From: an uncultured Bacteroidales bacterium
GTDB taxonomy: Bacteria; Bacteroidota; Bacteroidia; Bacteroidales; Bacteroidaceae
Direction: 5' to 3'
Assembly (NCBI GenBank): GCA_902774335.1
Contig: CACYHW010000019.1
Span: 1-58,195, forward strand
DNA: 58,195 nucleotides
The position numbers and the translations under genes are program-made. The stretch's first letter is position 1. Every line of letters starts with the position of its first letter. Under the pieces are notes generated by a model. That model did no database searches. It saw nothing but the letters and a program-made list of their open reading frames with translations, and was not told the origin of the DNA. Positions 40,634 to 49,347 of this stretch are shown here, one piece after another.

Positions 40634-43000
40634 ATGACACTTAAGGAACTTAAGATTGGTAAGAGCGCTGTTATTACAGCAGTTGGTGGTGAGGGTGCTT
40701 TGAGGCAGCATTTCCTGGATATGGGTTTGCTGCCCGGTGTTGAGGTTAAGTTGCTTAAGTTTGCTCCTATGGGGGATCCTATGGAGTTGCTGGTGCGCGG
40801 TTATACTCTTTCTTTGAGACTGGAGGAAGCTGCTCAGATCACCGTTAAGGCGGGTGAGGGGCAGGAAATGTGCAATTGGGGTCAGGCCCCAATTGCACAA
40901 GATGACTTTGGCTACAATCTGACTTTGCATGAGCATAACTCGCATCCGGGTTTGGGTGAGGCAGGCAAGTACCATGATCCTACTCATGAGAATGCGTTGC
41001 CTAAGGGTACCACGTTGAGGTTTGCGCTGGCCGGTCAGCAGAACTGCGGCAAGACTACCTTGTTTAATCAACTTACGGGTTCCAATCAGCACGTGGGTAA
41101 TTTCCCGGGCGTGACGGTGGACCGAAAGGACGGACAGATAAAGGGTTACCCGAATACGCTTGTCACTGACCTGCCAGGTATTTATTCGCTGTCGCCCTAC
41201 ACTCAGGAGGAGACGGTTTCGCGCCAGTTTATCATTGAGCAGAAGCCTAACTGCATCATAAATATAGTCGATGCCACCAACATCGAGCGTAACTTGTATC
41301 TGACGGTTCAGCTCATGGAACTGGGCGTGCCTATGGTGCTGGCTCTCAATATGATGGACGAACTGACGGGTAACGGAGGTTCGGTCCGAGTCAACGAGAT
41401 GGAGCGTATACTGGGCATTCCGGTGGTGCCGATATCGGCCTCAAAGGGCGAGGGTATCAAGGAGTTGGTGGAGCATGCAATCCATGTGGCTGAGTATCAG
41501 GAGGTTCCCGCCAGGACCGATTTCTGCACAAAGGATGATCACGGCGGCGCTGTTCACCGTTGCCTGCACAGCATAATGCATCTGGTTGAGGATCACACCG
41601 AGCGCGCGGGCATTCCGGCCCGATTCGCAGCCGGCAAATTGGCTGAGGGTGATACTCAAGTGCTTGAGGCATTGCAACTTACCCAGAACGAGAAGGAGAC
41701 CATGGAACATATAATTCTGCAGATGGAGGAGGAGCGTGGCATGGACCGCGCGGCCGCCATTGCCGATATGCGTTTCTCATTCATAGAGCGCCTGTGTTCA
41801 CAGACGGTGGTAAAGCCGCAGAAGAGCCGTGAGTATGTCAGGAGCCGCAAGATTGACCGCGTCCTGACGGGACGATGGACCGCAATCCCCATATTCCTGG
41901 TTGTGATGTGCCTGGTTATCTGGCTCTCAATCGATGTGCTGGGCGCACCGCTGCAGGACTGGCTGGATCAGGGAATCCAGTGGCTGGCAGGCATTTGCGT
42001 GGCCGGCCTTGAAAGGGCCGATGTCAGCCCGGCAATAGTTTCGCTTGTTGAGGACGGTATTTTTGGCGGTGTTGGCAGCGTGCTCAGCTTTGTACCTATT
42101 ATTATAATCCTGTTCTTCTTCCTTAGTCTTATTGAGGACAGCGGTTATATGGCTCGTATAGCATTTGTGACCGATAAGCTGCTGCGTAAGCTGGGTCTTT
42201 CCGGGCGTTCTATCGTGCCTCTGCTCATAGGTTTTGGCTGCTCGGTTCCGGCTGTGATGGCTACCAGGACGTTGCCATCGGCCCGTGACCGTAAACTGAC
42301 CATACTGCTTACTCCGTTCATGAGCTGCAGCGCCAAGATTCCTATTTACGGATTCTTTACCAATGCTTTCTTCCCTGGTAAGGGCGGTCTGATTCTGGCC
42401 GGTCTGTACTTGCTTTCCATACTTGTTGGTATTCTTGTTGCGCTCATTACCAAGCTGTTCCGCAAGAATTACGTGGCTGCGCCGTTTGTGATGGAGCTGC
42501 CCAATTACCGCATGCCGGGATTCAAGAACGTGAGCCATCTGCTCTGGGACAAGACCAAGGACTTTGTTCAGCGTGCGTTCACGGTGATCTTTGTGGCCAC
42601 TATCGTGATCTGGCTGCTGCAGACGTTTGATTTCCGCTTCAACATGGTTGAGGAGGGCGAAGGCTCTATGATGGCCTGGGTTGCAGGCGTGCTGGAGCCG
42701 CTGTTCCGCCCGCTTGGCCTGGGTGACTGGCGAATCGTTACATCGTTTGTGAGCGGATTCCTGGCTAAGGAGAGCGTGGTTGCCACGATGGAGGTGCTTG
42801 GCGTGACCGAGTCGCTGACTGTTGTTACCGCTGTTCCGATGCTGATATTCAGCCTGTTGTACACGCCCTGCGTTGCCGCAATCAGCAGCATCCGCCGCGA
42901 ACTCGGTGACAAGTGGGCAATCTACGTAGTTATATTCCAGTGCGCCATCGCCTGGGTAGTATCCTGGCTTGGCTACTTAATTGCATCGGCCGTACTATGA
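40634..43000 (+). CDS. feoB: FeoA-FeoB fusion, ferrous iron transporter, with an in-frame REP insertion
   Basis: 788 aa. Residues 1-75 are a FeoA SH3-like domain. The FeoB G domain begins near 128 (G1 GQQNCGKTT, 134-142; G3 DLPG; G4 NMMD), then come the helical spacer and about 8-10 membrane helices from residue 415, including the Gate motifs LIGFGCSVPAVMATR and CVAAISSIRRE. It takes up Fe(II) in the inner membrane. Between FeoA and FeoB, a 33-bp REP element is translated in frame (residues 79-89, MCNWGQAPIAQ). The linker is a place where such an insertion should be tolerated. A Cys-rich partner overlaps the end. Confidence 0.93.
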   Translation: MTLKELKIGKSAVITAVGGEGALRQHFLDMGLLPGVEVKLLKFAPMGDPMELLVRGYTLSLRLEEAAQITVKAGEGQEMCNWGQAPIAQDDFGYNLTLHEHNSHPGLGEAGKYHDPTHENALPKGTTLRFALAGQQNCGKTTLFNQLTGSNQHVGNFPGVTVDRKDGQIKGYPNTLVTDLPGIYSLSPYTQEETVSRQFIIEQKPNCIINIVDATNIERNLYLTVQLMELGVPMVLALNMMDELTGNGGSVRVNEMERILGIPVVPISASKGEGIKELVEHAIHVAEYQEVPARTDFCTKDDHGGAVHRCLHSIMHLVEDHTERAGIPARFAAGKLAEGDTQVLEALQLTQNEKETMEHIILQMEEERGMDRAAAIADMRFSFIERLCSQTVVKPQKSREYVRSRKIDRVLTGRWTAIPIFLVVMCLVIWLSIDVLGAPLQDWLDQGIQWLAGICVAGLERADVSPAIVSLVEDGIFGGVGSVLSFVPIIIILFFFLSLIEDSGYMARIAFVTDKLLRKLGLSGRSIVPLLIGFGCSVPAVMATRTLPSARDRKLTILLTPFMSCSAKIPIYGFFTNAFFPGKGGLILAGLYLLSILVGILVALITKLFRKNYVAAPFVMELPNYRMPGFKNVSHLLWDKTKDFVQRAFTVIFVATIVIWLLQTFDFRFNMVEEGEGSMMAWVAGVLEPLFRPLGLGDWRIVTSFVSGFLAKESVVATMEVLGVTESLTVVTAVPMLIFSLLYTPCVAAISSIRRELGDKWAIYVVIFQCAIAWVVSWLGYLIASAVL
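40868..40900. repeat. 33-bp REP-like element inside feoB
   Basis: Core GGGG-TCAGG-CCCC, arms ATGTGC and GCACAA: no stop in the frame used. It lies in the FeoA-FeoB linker, in the opposite orientation to the manC copies. Confidence 0.92.
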
Positions 43001-43146
43001 ACGCACCTACAATTATTGCAATCATCGTCATTACCGCCCTTGTAGTTTGGGCTGTAATATCATCCATCCGTAAAAGAAAGGACGGCTCAGCTTGCTGCGG
43101 CTGCTCTATGAAGGATTCCTGTAATAAAAACACTTCTAGGTGCTAA
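42997..43146 (+). CDS. FeoB-associated Cys-rich membrane protein
   Basis: 49 aa. One N-terminal transmembrane helix (IIAIIVITALVVWAVISSI) is followed by a basic turn and a Cys-rich tail (CCGCSMKDSC...C). Small proteins of this kind often follow feoB and may carry or sense iron. It overlaps feoB by 4 nt (ATGA), so it is translationally coupled. Its start is ATG 42997. Confidence 0.85.
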   Translation: MNAPTIIAIIVITALVVWAVISSIRKRKDGSACCGCSMKDSCNKNTSRC

Positions 43147-43149
43147 TTA

Positions 43150-43277
43150 GAACAATTTTAGGGTATTGGCAGGCAAAACCGTTGCCACCCTCGGCACGTT
43201 AGAGGGAGGGGCCCGCAGCACAAGAAGAAGCCCTGGGATGTAGGAGTTTACTCAACGTCAATACCCTAAAATTGTTC
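43150..43277. mobile_element. MITE-like element, copy C (128 bp)
   Basis: A perfect 19-bp inverted repeat (GAACAATTTTAGGGTATTG), of which only TTTTAGGGTATTG is shared with copy B. It has the common 90-bp left part and the shortest right part. It sits 3 nt after the Cys-rich gene. Confidence 0.85.
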
Positions 43278-43290
43278 GGGGTTTCAAAAA

Positions 43291-43351
43291 GAGCCAAACG
43301 GAACCGTCCCCTTTGTCATCAGAGCCAAACGGAACCGTCCCCTTTGTCATC
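43291..43351. repeat. Tandem pair of a second short repeat (AAAGGGGACGGTTCCG family)
   Basis: GAGCCAAACGGAACCG...CCCCTTTGTCATC occurs twice with a 31-bp period. The second copy supplies the TGA stop of the minus-strand pepP. A third copy is at 58064. Confidence 0.88.
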
Positions 43352-44741
43352 TCGCCATGAACTCTTCCACATCATCCGGATGGTAGGGGATGATGTCGGC
43401 ACCCAGGACTCGGCAGCCGGTGGGGGTAATCAGGATGTCGTCCTCGATGCGGATTCCGCCAAAGTCGCGGTAGGTTTCTATTTTGTCGTAGTTTAGGAAG
43501 TCGGTGTGCATGTGCTCGGCCTTCCATTTGTCGATGAGGGCGGGGATGAAGTAGATTCCGGGCTCGTCCGTCATGACGAAGCCGGGCTGGAGACGGCGGC
43601 CGCAGCGCAGGCAATTGGTGCCGAATTGCGTTGAGGGGCGGACTTCATCGTCAAAACCTACGTAGATCTGGCCAAGGCCTTCCATATCGTGTACGTCCAT
43701 TCCCATCATGTGGCCCAGACCGTGCTGCAGGAACATTGCGTGCGCTCCGGCGGCTACGGCGTCATCGGTATTGCCTTTCATCAGACCCAGGTCCTTGAGG
43801 CGGTCGGTCATGAGGCGGCAAACGTCCAGATGCATGTCCATCCATTTCATATCGGGGCGGGCTTTCTCAATCACCAGGTCGTGACAGGCCTCGACGATTG
43901 AGTAGATGTCCCGTTGCATGGAAGTGAACTTGCCGCTGATGGGCATGGTGCGGGTGTTGTCGCTGCAGTAGTTGTTGACGGTCTCGGCTCCGGCATCGAC
44001 CAATAATAATCGTCCGGGCTCAAGAGGTTTGAGCGAGGGGTCGCCGTGGAAAATCTCGCCGTGCATGGAGACTATGCTGCTGAACGATACTTTGGCACCG
44101 TAACTCATTGCTATTCCCTCCATTATGCCGCCGATGGACTTCTCGGCCACGCCGGGTTTGCAGTGTTTCATTGCGGCTGTATGCATCTGGTAGCCGATGG
44201 ACATGGCGCGCTCAATCTCCTCAATCTCGGCGTCCGATTTGACGGAGCGCATGCTCACCACCGCCTTTATCAACTGGACCGATGCGGCATCGCGGGTTTT
44301 CAGAGGATGAATGCCCAGCATATCGGACAACAGGATCATATGATCGTGACGGTAGGGAGGCAGGAAGTGTACCTTTCGACCCAGCTTGAGGGCATCGGCC
44401 ACAAGTTCCTGCAGCTTGGAGAAGGGGGCGCTGTTACGGACGCCGCACTCTGCTGCCAGATCGGCCACCGAGGGAACGAATCCGGTCCATATTATGTCCT
44501 CGATATCGATGTCGTCGCCCAAGAGCCACTCCTGACCGCTGTCGGCATCGATTACGCCGGCAAGTGAGTCGCGGTCCTGACCAAAATAGTACAGGAACGA
44601 GCTGTCCTGACGGAAAGTGTAACCGTTGGCAGGATAGTTGCAGGGGGCGTTATTGTTGCCCAACAGGATAATCAGACCCGAACCCACCTTGTCGCGAAGC
44701 ACAGAGCGGCGCAAGGAGTATGTTTTTTGATCGAACAGCAT
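43347..44741 (-). CDS. pepP: Xaa-Pro aminopeptidase (aminopeptidase P)
   Basis: 464 aa, M24 family. It removes N-terminal residues preceding proline. An N-terminal creatinase-like domain (ILLGNNNAPCNYPAN) is followed by the pita-bread catalytic domain. Metal ligands are in LLLVDAGAETVNNYCSDNTR (two Asp), FLQHGLGHMMGMDVHD (His), TDEPGIYF (Glu) and IRIEDDILIT (Glu). It is soluble, with no signal peptide. The last codon and stop lie at a repeat (43347-43351). Confidence 0.93.
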   Translation of the reverse strand: MLFDQKTYSLRRSVLRDKVGSGLIILLGNNNAPCNYPANGYTFRQDSSFLYYFGQDRDSLAGVIDADSGQEWLLGDDIDIEDIIWTGFVPSVADLAAECGVRNSAPFSKLQELVADALKLGRKVHFLPPYRHDHMILLSDMLGIHPLKTRDAASVQLIKAVVSMRSVKSDAEIEEIERAMSIGYQMHTAAMKHCKPGVAEKSIGGIMEGIAMSYGAKVSFSSIVSMHGEIFHGDPSLKPLEPGRLLLVDAGAETVNNYCSDNTRTMPISGKFTSMQRDIYSIVEACHDLVIEKARPDMKWMDMHLDVCRLMTDRLKDLGLMKGNTDDAVAAGAHAMFLQHGLGHMMGMDVHDMEGLGQIYVGFDDEVRPSTQFGTNCLRCGRRLQPGFVMTDEPGIYFIPALIDKWKAEHMHTDFLNYDKIETYRDFGGIRIEDDILITPTGCRVLGADIIPYHPDDVEEFMAR

Positions 44742-44840
44742 AGTTTTTACGTTTTGTTTCCCGTAAAGGTACTCGAAATCTTTTTAACTTTGGGAAGTTT
44801 TTGGAATCTTAAGTATAGACAAACGCAAAACAAGAGAGTC

Positions 44841-45587
44841 ATGAAACGGATAATATCACTCTTTACGATACTGTTCCTGACAAGCGGTATGGTGTTTGCC
44901 GACGAAGTTTGGCGCAACGAGACACTAAGATATACAATGTACCTGGGCCCCATCAAGGCAGGTGAGGCCAGTCTGGCAACCAAGAACGTGGTCCGTGACG
45001 GGCAGAGCCTGGTTCAGATGGACCTGATAGCACGCACCACCAACACGGTGGAGAAGATTTTCAGCCTGAACGATACGCTCACGACCATAGTCAACCCCAA
45101 GAACGCAGCGCCGGTATACTTCCAGAAGCACTGCTTTGAGGAGGACGACATTGTCAAGGAAAAGGTAAGTTTTAGCACCACAGGCAGTCAGTGCACAGCC
45201 GTAATGCGCAAGGATTACAAGGACGGACGCGTCAAGGAGCGCACCCAGACCGTAGCCACACAGGTCTACGATATGGTAAGCGTAGTGGGATTTGCCCGCT
45301 CAATAGACGCCACAAACCTGTACAAAGGCAAGCGTTTTGATTTCAAGTTGGCCGATGCATGCGACATCATTGACGAGGTGCTCATTTATCAGGGCAAGGA
45401 GACCGTAAAGATTCAGGGCAAGAAGTACAACTGCATGGTATTCAAGCTGGTGGAACCCTACGTGGAGAAGGGTAAGAAGAAGGAGCGCGAGATACTGAAT
45501 ATCTACGTGAACAACGACGCCAAACGCACCATCGTTCAGATGGATATAAAGTTCAAGGTGGGATCGGCCAAAGTCAAACTGAATTAA
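44841..45587 (+). CDS. DUF3108 periplasmic protein
   Basis: 248 aa. A signal peptide (cleaved after MVFA) is followed by a beta-rich domain: YTMYLGPIKAGEASL, LIARTTNTVEKIFSLND and YNCMVFKLVEPY are the DUF3108 pattern. Function is not known; the fold is a lipocalin-like or LolA-like barrel, so binding of a hydrophobic ligand is possible. A TAACTTTG box (44785-44792) lies 48 nt before ATG 44841. Confidence 0.78.
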   Translation: MKRIISLFTILFLTSGMVFADEVWRNETLRYTMYLGPIKAGEASLATKNVVRDGQSLVQMDLIARTTNTVEKIFSLNDTLTTIVNPKNAAPVYFQKHCFEEDDIVKEKVSFSTTGSQCTAVMRKDYKDGRVKERTQTVATQVYDMVSVVGFARSIDATNLYKGKRFDFKLADACDIIDEVLIYQGKETVKIQGKKYNCMVFKLVEPYVEKGKKKEREILNIYVNNDAKRTIVQMDIKFKVGSAKVKLN

Positions 45588-45662
45588 TGGGTTGAGCTAT
45601 TTAACCTGACCGATTAAACCTTATATAACAAGAAAGAATCAAAGTATAAACCTTAAACTATA

Positions 45663-46619
45663 ATGCAAATGAGAAAACTTATGATGGCCGCCATGATGTT
45701 TGCGGCAGTTAGCATGTCAGTAAGTGCGGCTAAGAAGGATAAGACAGAGCCGGCAGAGCCTGTTCTGGGAATCAAATCGGGTGTTATAACAATGGCCAAC
45801 AATATGGGCCAGTTCCAGGGCATGGGCGGCTTCGGCGGTGGTATGGGCGGCGGCCAGTTTGGCGGCGGCCAGCGTCCCCAGGGTGCTCCTCAGGGCGGTC
45901 AGCGCGGTCAGGGAGGCCAGCGTGGTGAGCGTCAGATGAACTTTGACCCCAGCACAATGGTTACCAAGATATATTTTGACGATTACGGCAAGAAGTACGT
46001 GACAGTTACCAGCCGCGGTGAGGCAGGAACCACACGTTCACTGATGATAAACGACGAGAACTATACCATCAACGATGCCGAGAAGAGCGCAACCAAGATG
46101 CCGTCATTCGGCGGTCGTCGTGGTGGCCAGGGCGGCGGTCAGCGTGGAGGCGGCCGCGGAATGGGCATGGGTATGGGAATGGGCATGGGTGCTCAGACCA
46201 CTCCTATGTTTGACTGGGAGAACCTGGATGCCAAGACCATCAAGAAGAATAAGATCAAGGAGCTGGGCGAGGAGGAAGTTGCAGGCGTAATGTGCAAGAA
46301 GTACTCTGTAACTCAGAGCAACCAGGGTTACTCAACCGAGATGACTCTGTGGATATACAAGAACCTCACTATGAAGAGCGAGTCCGTTACCGATTTTGGT
46401 ACAATGGGCCAGACTGTTGAGAAACTGGAGGAGACCGATGTTGACCAGAGTCTGTTTGAGCTTCCTGCCGACTATAAGGTTGAGGAGATGCAGATGAACT
46501 TTGGCGGCGGTGCCGGCATGGGCGGCTTCGGCGGCGGCATGGGCGGCGGTGACTTTGGTGGCGGCTTTGGCGGCGGTGCCGGTGGATTCGGCGGTGGCGG
46601 CTTTGGCGGCGGCTTCTGA
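45663..46619 (+). CDS. Secreted Gly-rich protein (DUF4412/GLPGLI-like)
   Basis: 318 aa. A signal peptide (cleaved near SVSA) is followed by a beta-domain carrying FDPSTMVTKIYFDDYG, EEEVAGVMCKKYSV and MTLWIYKNLTMKSES, typical of the DUF4412/GLPGLI-like outer-membrane-associated proteins. Three glycine-rich segments are inserted: about residues 50-90 (GG/GM/GQ repeats), 148-175 (GMGMGMGM) and the last 45 residues (FGGG repeats). These are disordered or fibrous. Role unknown. ATG 45669 is an alternative start. Confidence 0.65.
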   Translation: MQMRKLMMAAMMFAAVSMSVSAAKKDKTEPAEPVLGIKSGVITMANNMGQFQGMGGFGGGMGGGQFGGGQRPQGAPQGGQRGQGGQRGERQMNFDPSTMVTKIYFDDYGKKYVTVTSRGEAGTTRSLMINDENYTINDAEKSATKMPSFGGRRGGQGGGQRGGGRGMGMGMGMGMGAQTTPMFDWENLDAKTIKKNKIKELGEEEVAGVMCKKYSVTQSNQGYSTEMTLWIYKNLTMKSESVTDFGTMGQTVEKLEETDVDQSLFELPADYKVEEMQMNFGGGAGMGGFGGGMGGGDFGGGFGGGAGGFGGGGFGGGF

Positions 46620-46621
46620 TT

Positions 46622-46750
46622 GAATTGAGAATTGAAAATTGAAAATTATAAAAAGCCTTCGGAATTTCTCCGGAGGCTTTTTAATGTCGCGGGTTTTACG
46701 CAGGTACAGCGTATCAATTTTCAATTCTCAATTCTCAATTCTCAATTTTA
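46622..46750. repeat. AATTGAGAATT-type repeat with terminator (second copy)
   Basis: The same arms as at 33485, a different central hairpin AAAAAGCCTTCGG...CCGGAGGCTTTTT (46650-46683) and one ACGCAGGTACAGCGT box. It lies between two co-directional genes. Confidence 0.83.
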
Positions 46751-46784
46751 TTTTACCTTTGTAACCTAACCAAATCAATTTTAC

Positions 46785-49346
46785 ATGAAACGAATCACTT
46801 TGTCCCTATTGTTGGCAACAGCATCTGTCTCTGTTGCTTTTTCACAACCTTACAAGAACCCCAATCTGCCCGCACAGGAGCGTGCTGCGGACCTTGTGAG
46901 CCGCCTCACACTTGAGCAGAAGGCCGCTCTGATGCAGAACGGTTCGCCCGCAATCCCGGAATTCGGAATCAAGGCATACGATTGGTGGAACGAAGCTCTT
47001 CACGGAGTGGGTCGCGCCGGCCTGGCTACGGTATTCCCGCAGGCCATAGGTATGGCTGCATCATTTGACGATGCGCTGCTGCTGGACGTATTCACAGCCG
47101 TGAGCGACGAGGCACGCGCCAAATCGGCCGAATTCGGTGAGAACGGCGGTCTGCGTCGTTATCAGGGCCTCACGTTCTGGACTCCCAACGTCAACATATT
47201 CCGTGATCCCCGCTGGGGCCGCGGTCAGGAGACTTACGGCGAGGATCCGTATCTGACATCACGCATGGGCGTATCGGTGGTAAACGGACTTCAGGGTCCC
47301 GCCGATTCCAAATATGACAAGCTGCACGCCTGCGCCAAGCATTTTGCGGTACACAGCGGTCCGGAGTGGAACCGTCACGTGTTCAACGCCGAGAATATTG
47401 ATGCACGCGACCTGCGCGAGACCTATCTGCCCGCTTTCAAGGCACTGGTCCAGAAGGCCGATGTAAAGGAGGTGATGTGCGCCTACAACCGCTACGAGGA
47501 TGAGCCTTGCTGCGGCAGCAACCGCCTGCTCCAGCAGATACTGCGCGACGAGTGGGGATACAAGGGCATTGTGGTATCGGACTGCTGGGCTATCAATGAC
47601 TTCTTTACCGAGGGTCATCACAATACCGAGCCGGACGCCAAGCACGCCACATCGAAGGCTGTGCTGACAGGTACCGACCTGGAGTGCGGAAGTTCATATG
47701 CAAACCTGCCTCAGGCTGTCAAGGACGGTCTGATCAAGGAATCAGATATAGATCTGTCACTGACACGTCTGCTCACAGCACGTTTTGAACTGGGTGAGAT
47801 GGACGATCCCTCACTGGTGGAGTGGAACAAGATTCCGGCCAGCGTGGTGGACAGCAAGGAGCACAGGGCTCTGGCGCTCAAGATGGCGCAGGAGAGCATG
47901 GTGCTGCTCAAGAACAACGGCCTGCTGCCCCTTAAGGAGGGTATGAAGGTGGTTGTGATGGGTCCCAACGCCAACGACTCGGTGATGCAGTGGGGTAACT
48001 ACAACGGTACTCCGTCACATACTATCACTCTGCTGGATGCCATCCAGAATATGGGTGTGGAGGTTGAGTATATGCGCGGTTGCGACTACGCATCAAATTC
48101 ACTGGCTCTGATAAGCCTGTTCAGCCAGACCAGCGCAAGCGGTCAGCAGGGCTTTGACGCTCAGTACTGGAACAACGCACGCGCCCAGGGTGAGCCCGAC
48201 GTACTGCGTCACAACTCAACTCCGCTGCGTTTCTCGACCGGTGGTGCTACTGTATTCGCTCCCAACGTAAACCTGGAGAACTTTGCAGCCAGGTATACAT
48301 CCACCTTCCATGCCGATAAGGACGGCCAGGTGGCTTTCTACATGCAGAATCAGGGTCAGGCTTCGATAAGCGTTGACGGACGCCGTGTGGCTATGGGACG
48401 TAACGGCACCGAGGCCCGTAAGGTTTACACTCTGGAGGCTAAGGCAGGTCAGGATTATGAGATTGTAATCAACTACAGCTGCCGCAGCGGTGAGGCTTCG
48501 CTCTCGTTCGACCTTGGTTACGAGGAGGAGGTGAGCGTGGACAAGACAGTTGCTGCTACTGCAAATGCCGACGTGGTGATATTTGCCGGCGGTATATCAC
48601 CTTCGCTGGAGGGCGAGGAGATGCCTGTAAGCGTGGACGGTTTCCGCGGCGGTGACCGCACCAAGATTGAACTTCCGGCTGCTCAGGCCGAGCTGGTCAA
48701 GGCTCTCAAGGCTGCCGGACGCAAGGTGGTGTTTGTAAACTTCTCCGGCTCTGCAATGGGTCTGGCCGAGGTTGAGCCTGCCTGCGACGCTATCCTGCAG
48801 GCCTGGTATCCGGGCGAGGAGGGCGGTAACGCTATCGCATCGGTCCTGTACGGTACTTACAATCCCGGCGGCCGTCTGCCCGTTACTTTCTACAAGTCGA
48901 CAAGCCAGCTGCCTGACTTTGAGGATTACTCAATGAAGGGCCGCACATACCGTTATATGACTGAGCAGCCGCTCTATCCGTTCGGTTACGGTCTGAGCTA
49001 CAGCAAGTTCACCTACAAGGGCATCAAAATTAAGAAGTCAGGTGAGAACTACGTGGTTTCGCTCAAGGTAAAGAACAACGGCAAGATGGCCGGTGATGAG
49101 GTGGTTCAGGTTTATCTGCGCCGTCCGGGTGATACCGAGGGCCCGAGTCACGCTCTGCGTGCCTTCAAGCGCGTGAATATCGGCGCCGGCAAGACACAAA
49201 AAGTTGAGATCGAACTCACCCCGGAACAGTTCGAGTGGTTCGATCCAAACCTTAATGTCATGCACGCCATGAAGGGTGAGTATGAGGTGCTGGTGGGAGG
49301 CAACTCGGATTTGAAGACACTGAAAGGAAAGAAGATACAGTTCTAA
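46785..49346 (+). CDS. GH3 beta-xylosidase/beta-glucosidase with PA14 insert
   Basis: 853 aa, secreted (signal peptide about residues 1-20). The GH3 N-domain has YDWWNEALHGVGR and KHFAVHSGPEWNRH; the nucleophile is Asp266 in GIVVSDCWAIND. A PA14 domain lies about residues 440-580 (DAQYWNNARAQGEPD, FHADKDGQVAFYMQNQG), then the second GH3 domain and a fibronectin III-like end. The WWNEALHG pattern is typical of the xylosidase branch. It probably releases xylose or glucose from plant polysaccharides in the periplasm. A TACCTTTG box (46754-46761) precedes it. Confidence 0.9.
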   Translation: MKRITLSLLLATASVSVAFSQPYKNPNLPAQERAADLVSRLTLEQKAALMQNGSPAIPEFGIKAYDWWNEALHGVGRAGLATVFPQAIGMAASFDDALLLDVFTAVSDEARAKSAEFGENGGLRRYQGLTFWTPNVNIFRDPRWGRGQETYGEDPYLTSRMGVSVVNGLQGPADSKYDKLHACAKHFAVHSGPEWNRHVFNAENIDARDLRETYLPAFKALVQKADVKEVMCAYNRYEDEPCCGSNRLLQQILRDEWGYKGIVVSDCWAINDFFTEGHHNTEPDAKHATSKAVLTGTDLECGSSYANLPQAVKDGLIKESDIDLSLTRLLTARFELGEMDDPSLVEWNKIPASVVDSKEHRALALKMAQESMVLLKNNGLLPLKEGMKVVVMGPNANDSVMQWGNYNGTPSHTITLLDAIQNMGVEVEYMRGCDYASNSLALISLFSQTSASGQQGFDAQYWNNARAQGEPDVLRHNSTPLRFSTGGATVFAPNVNLENFAARYTSTFHADKDGQVAFYMQNQGQASISVDGRRVAMGRNGTEARKVYTLEAKAGQDYEIVINYSCRSGEASLSFDLGYEEEVSVDKTVAATANADVVIFAGGISPSLEGEEMPVSVDGFRGGDRTKIELPAAQAELVKALKAAGRKVVFVNFSGSAMGLAEVEPACDAILQAWYPGEEGGNAIASVLYGTYNPGGRLPVTFYKSTSQLPDFEDYSMKGRTYRYMTEQPLYPFGYGLSYSKFTYKGIKIKKSGENYVVSLKVKNNGKMAGDEVVQVYLRRPGDTEGPSHALRAFKRVNIGAGKTQKVEIELTPEQFEWFDPNLNVMHAMKGEYEVLVGGNSDLKTLKGKKIQF

Positions 49347-49347
49347 G

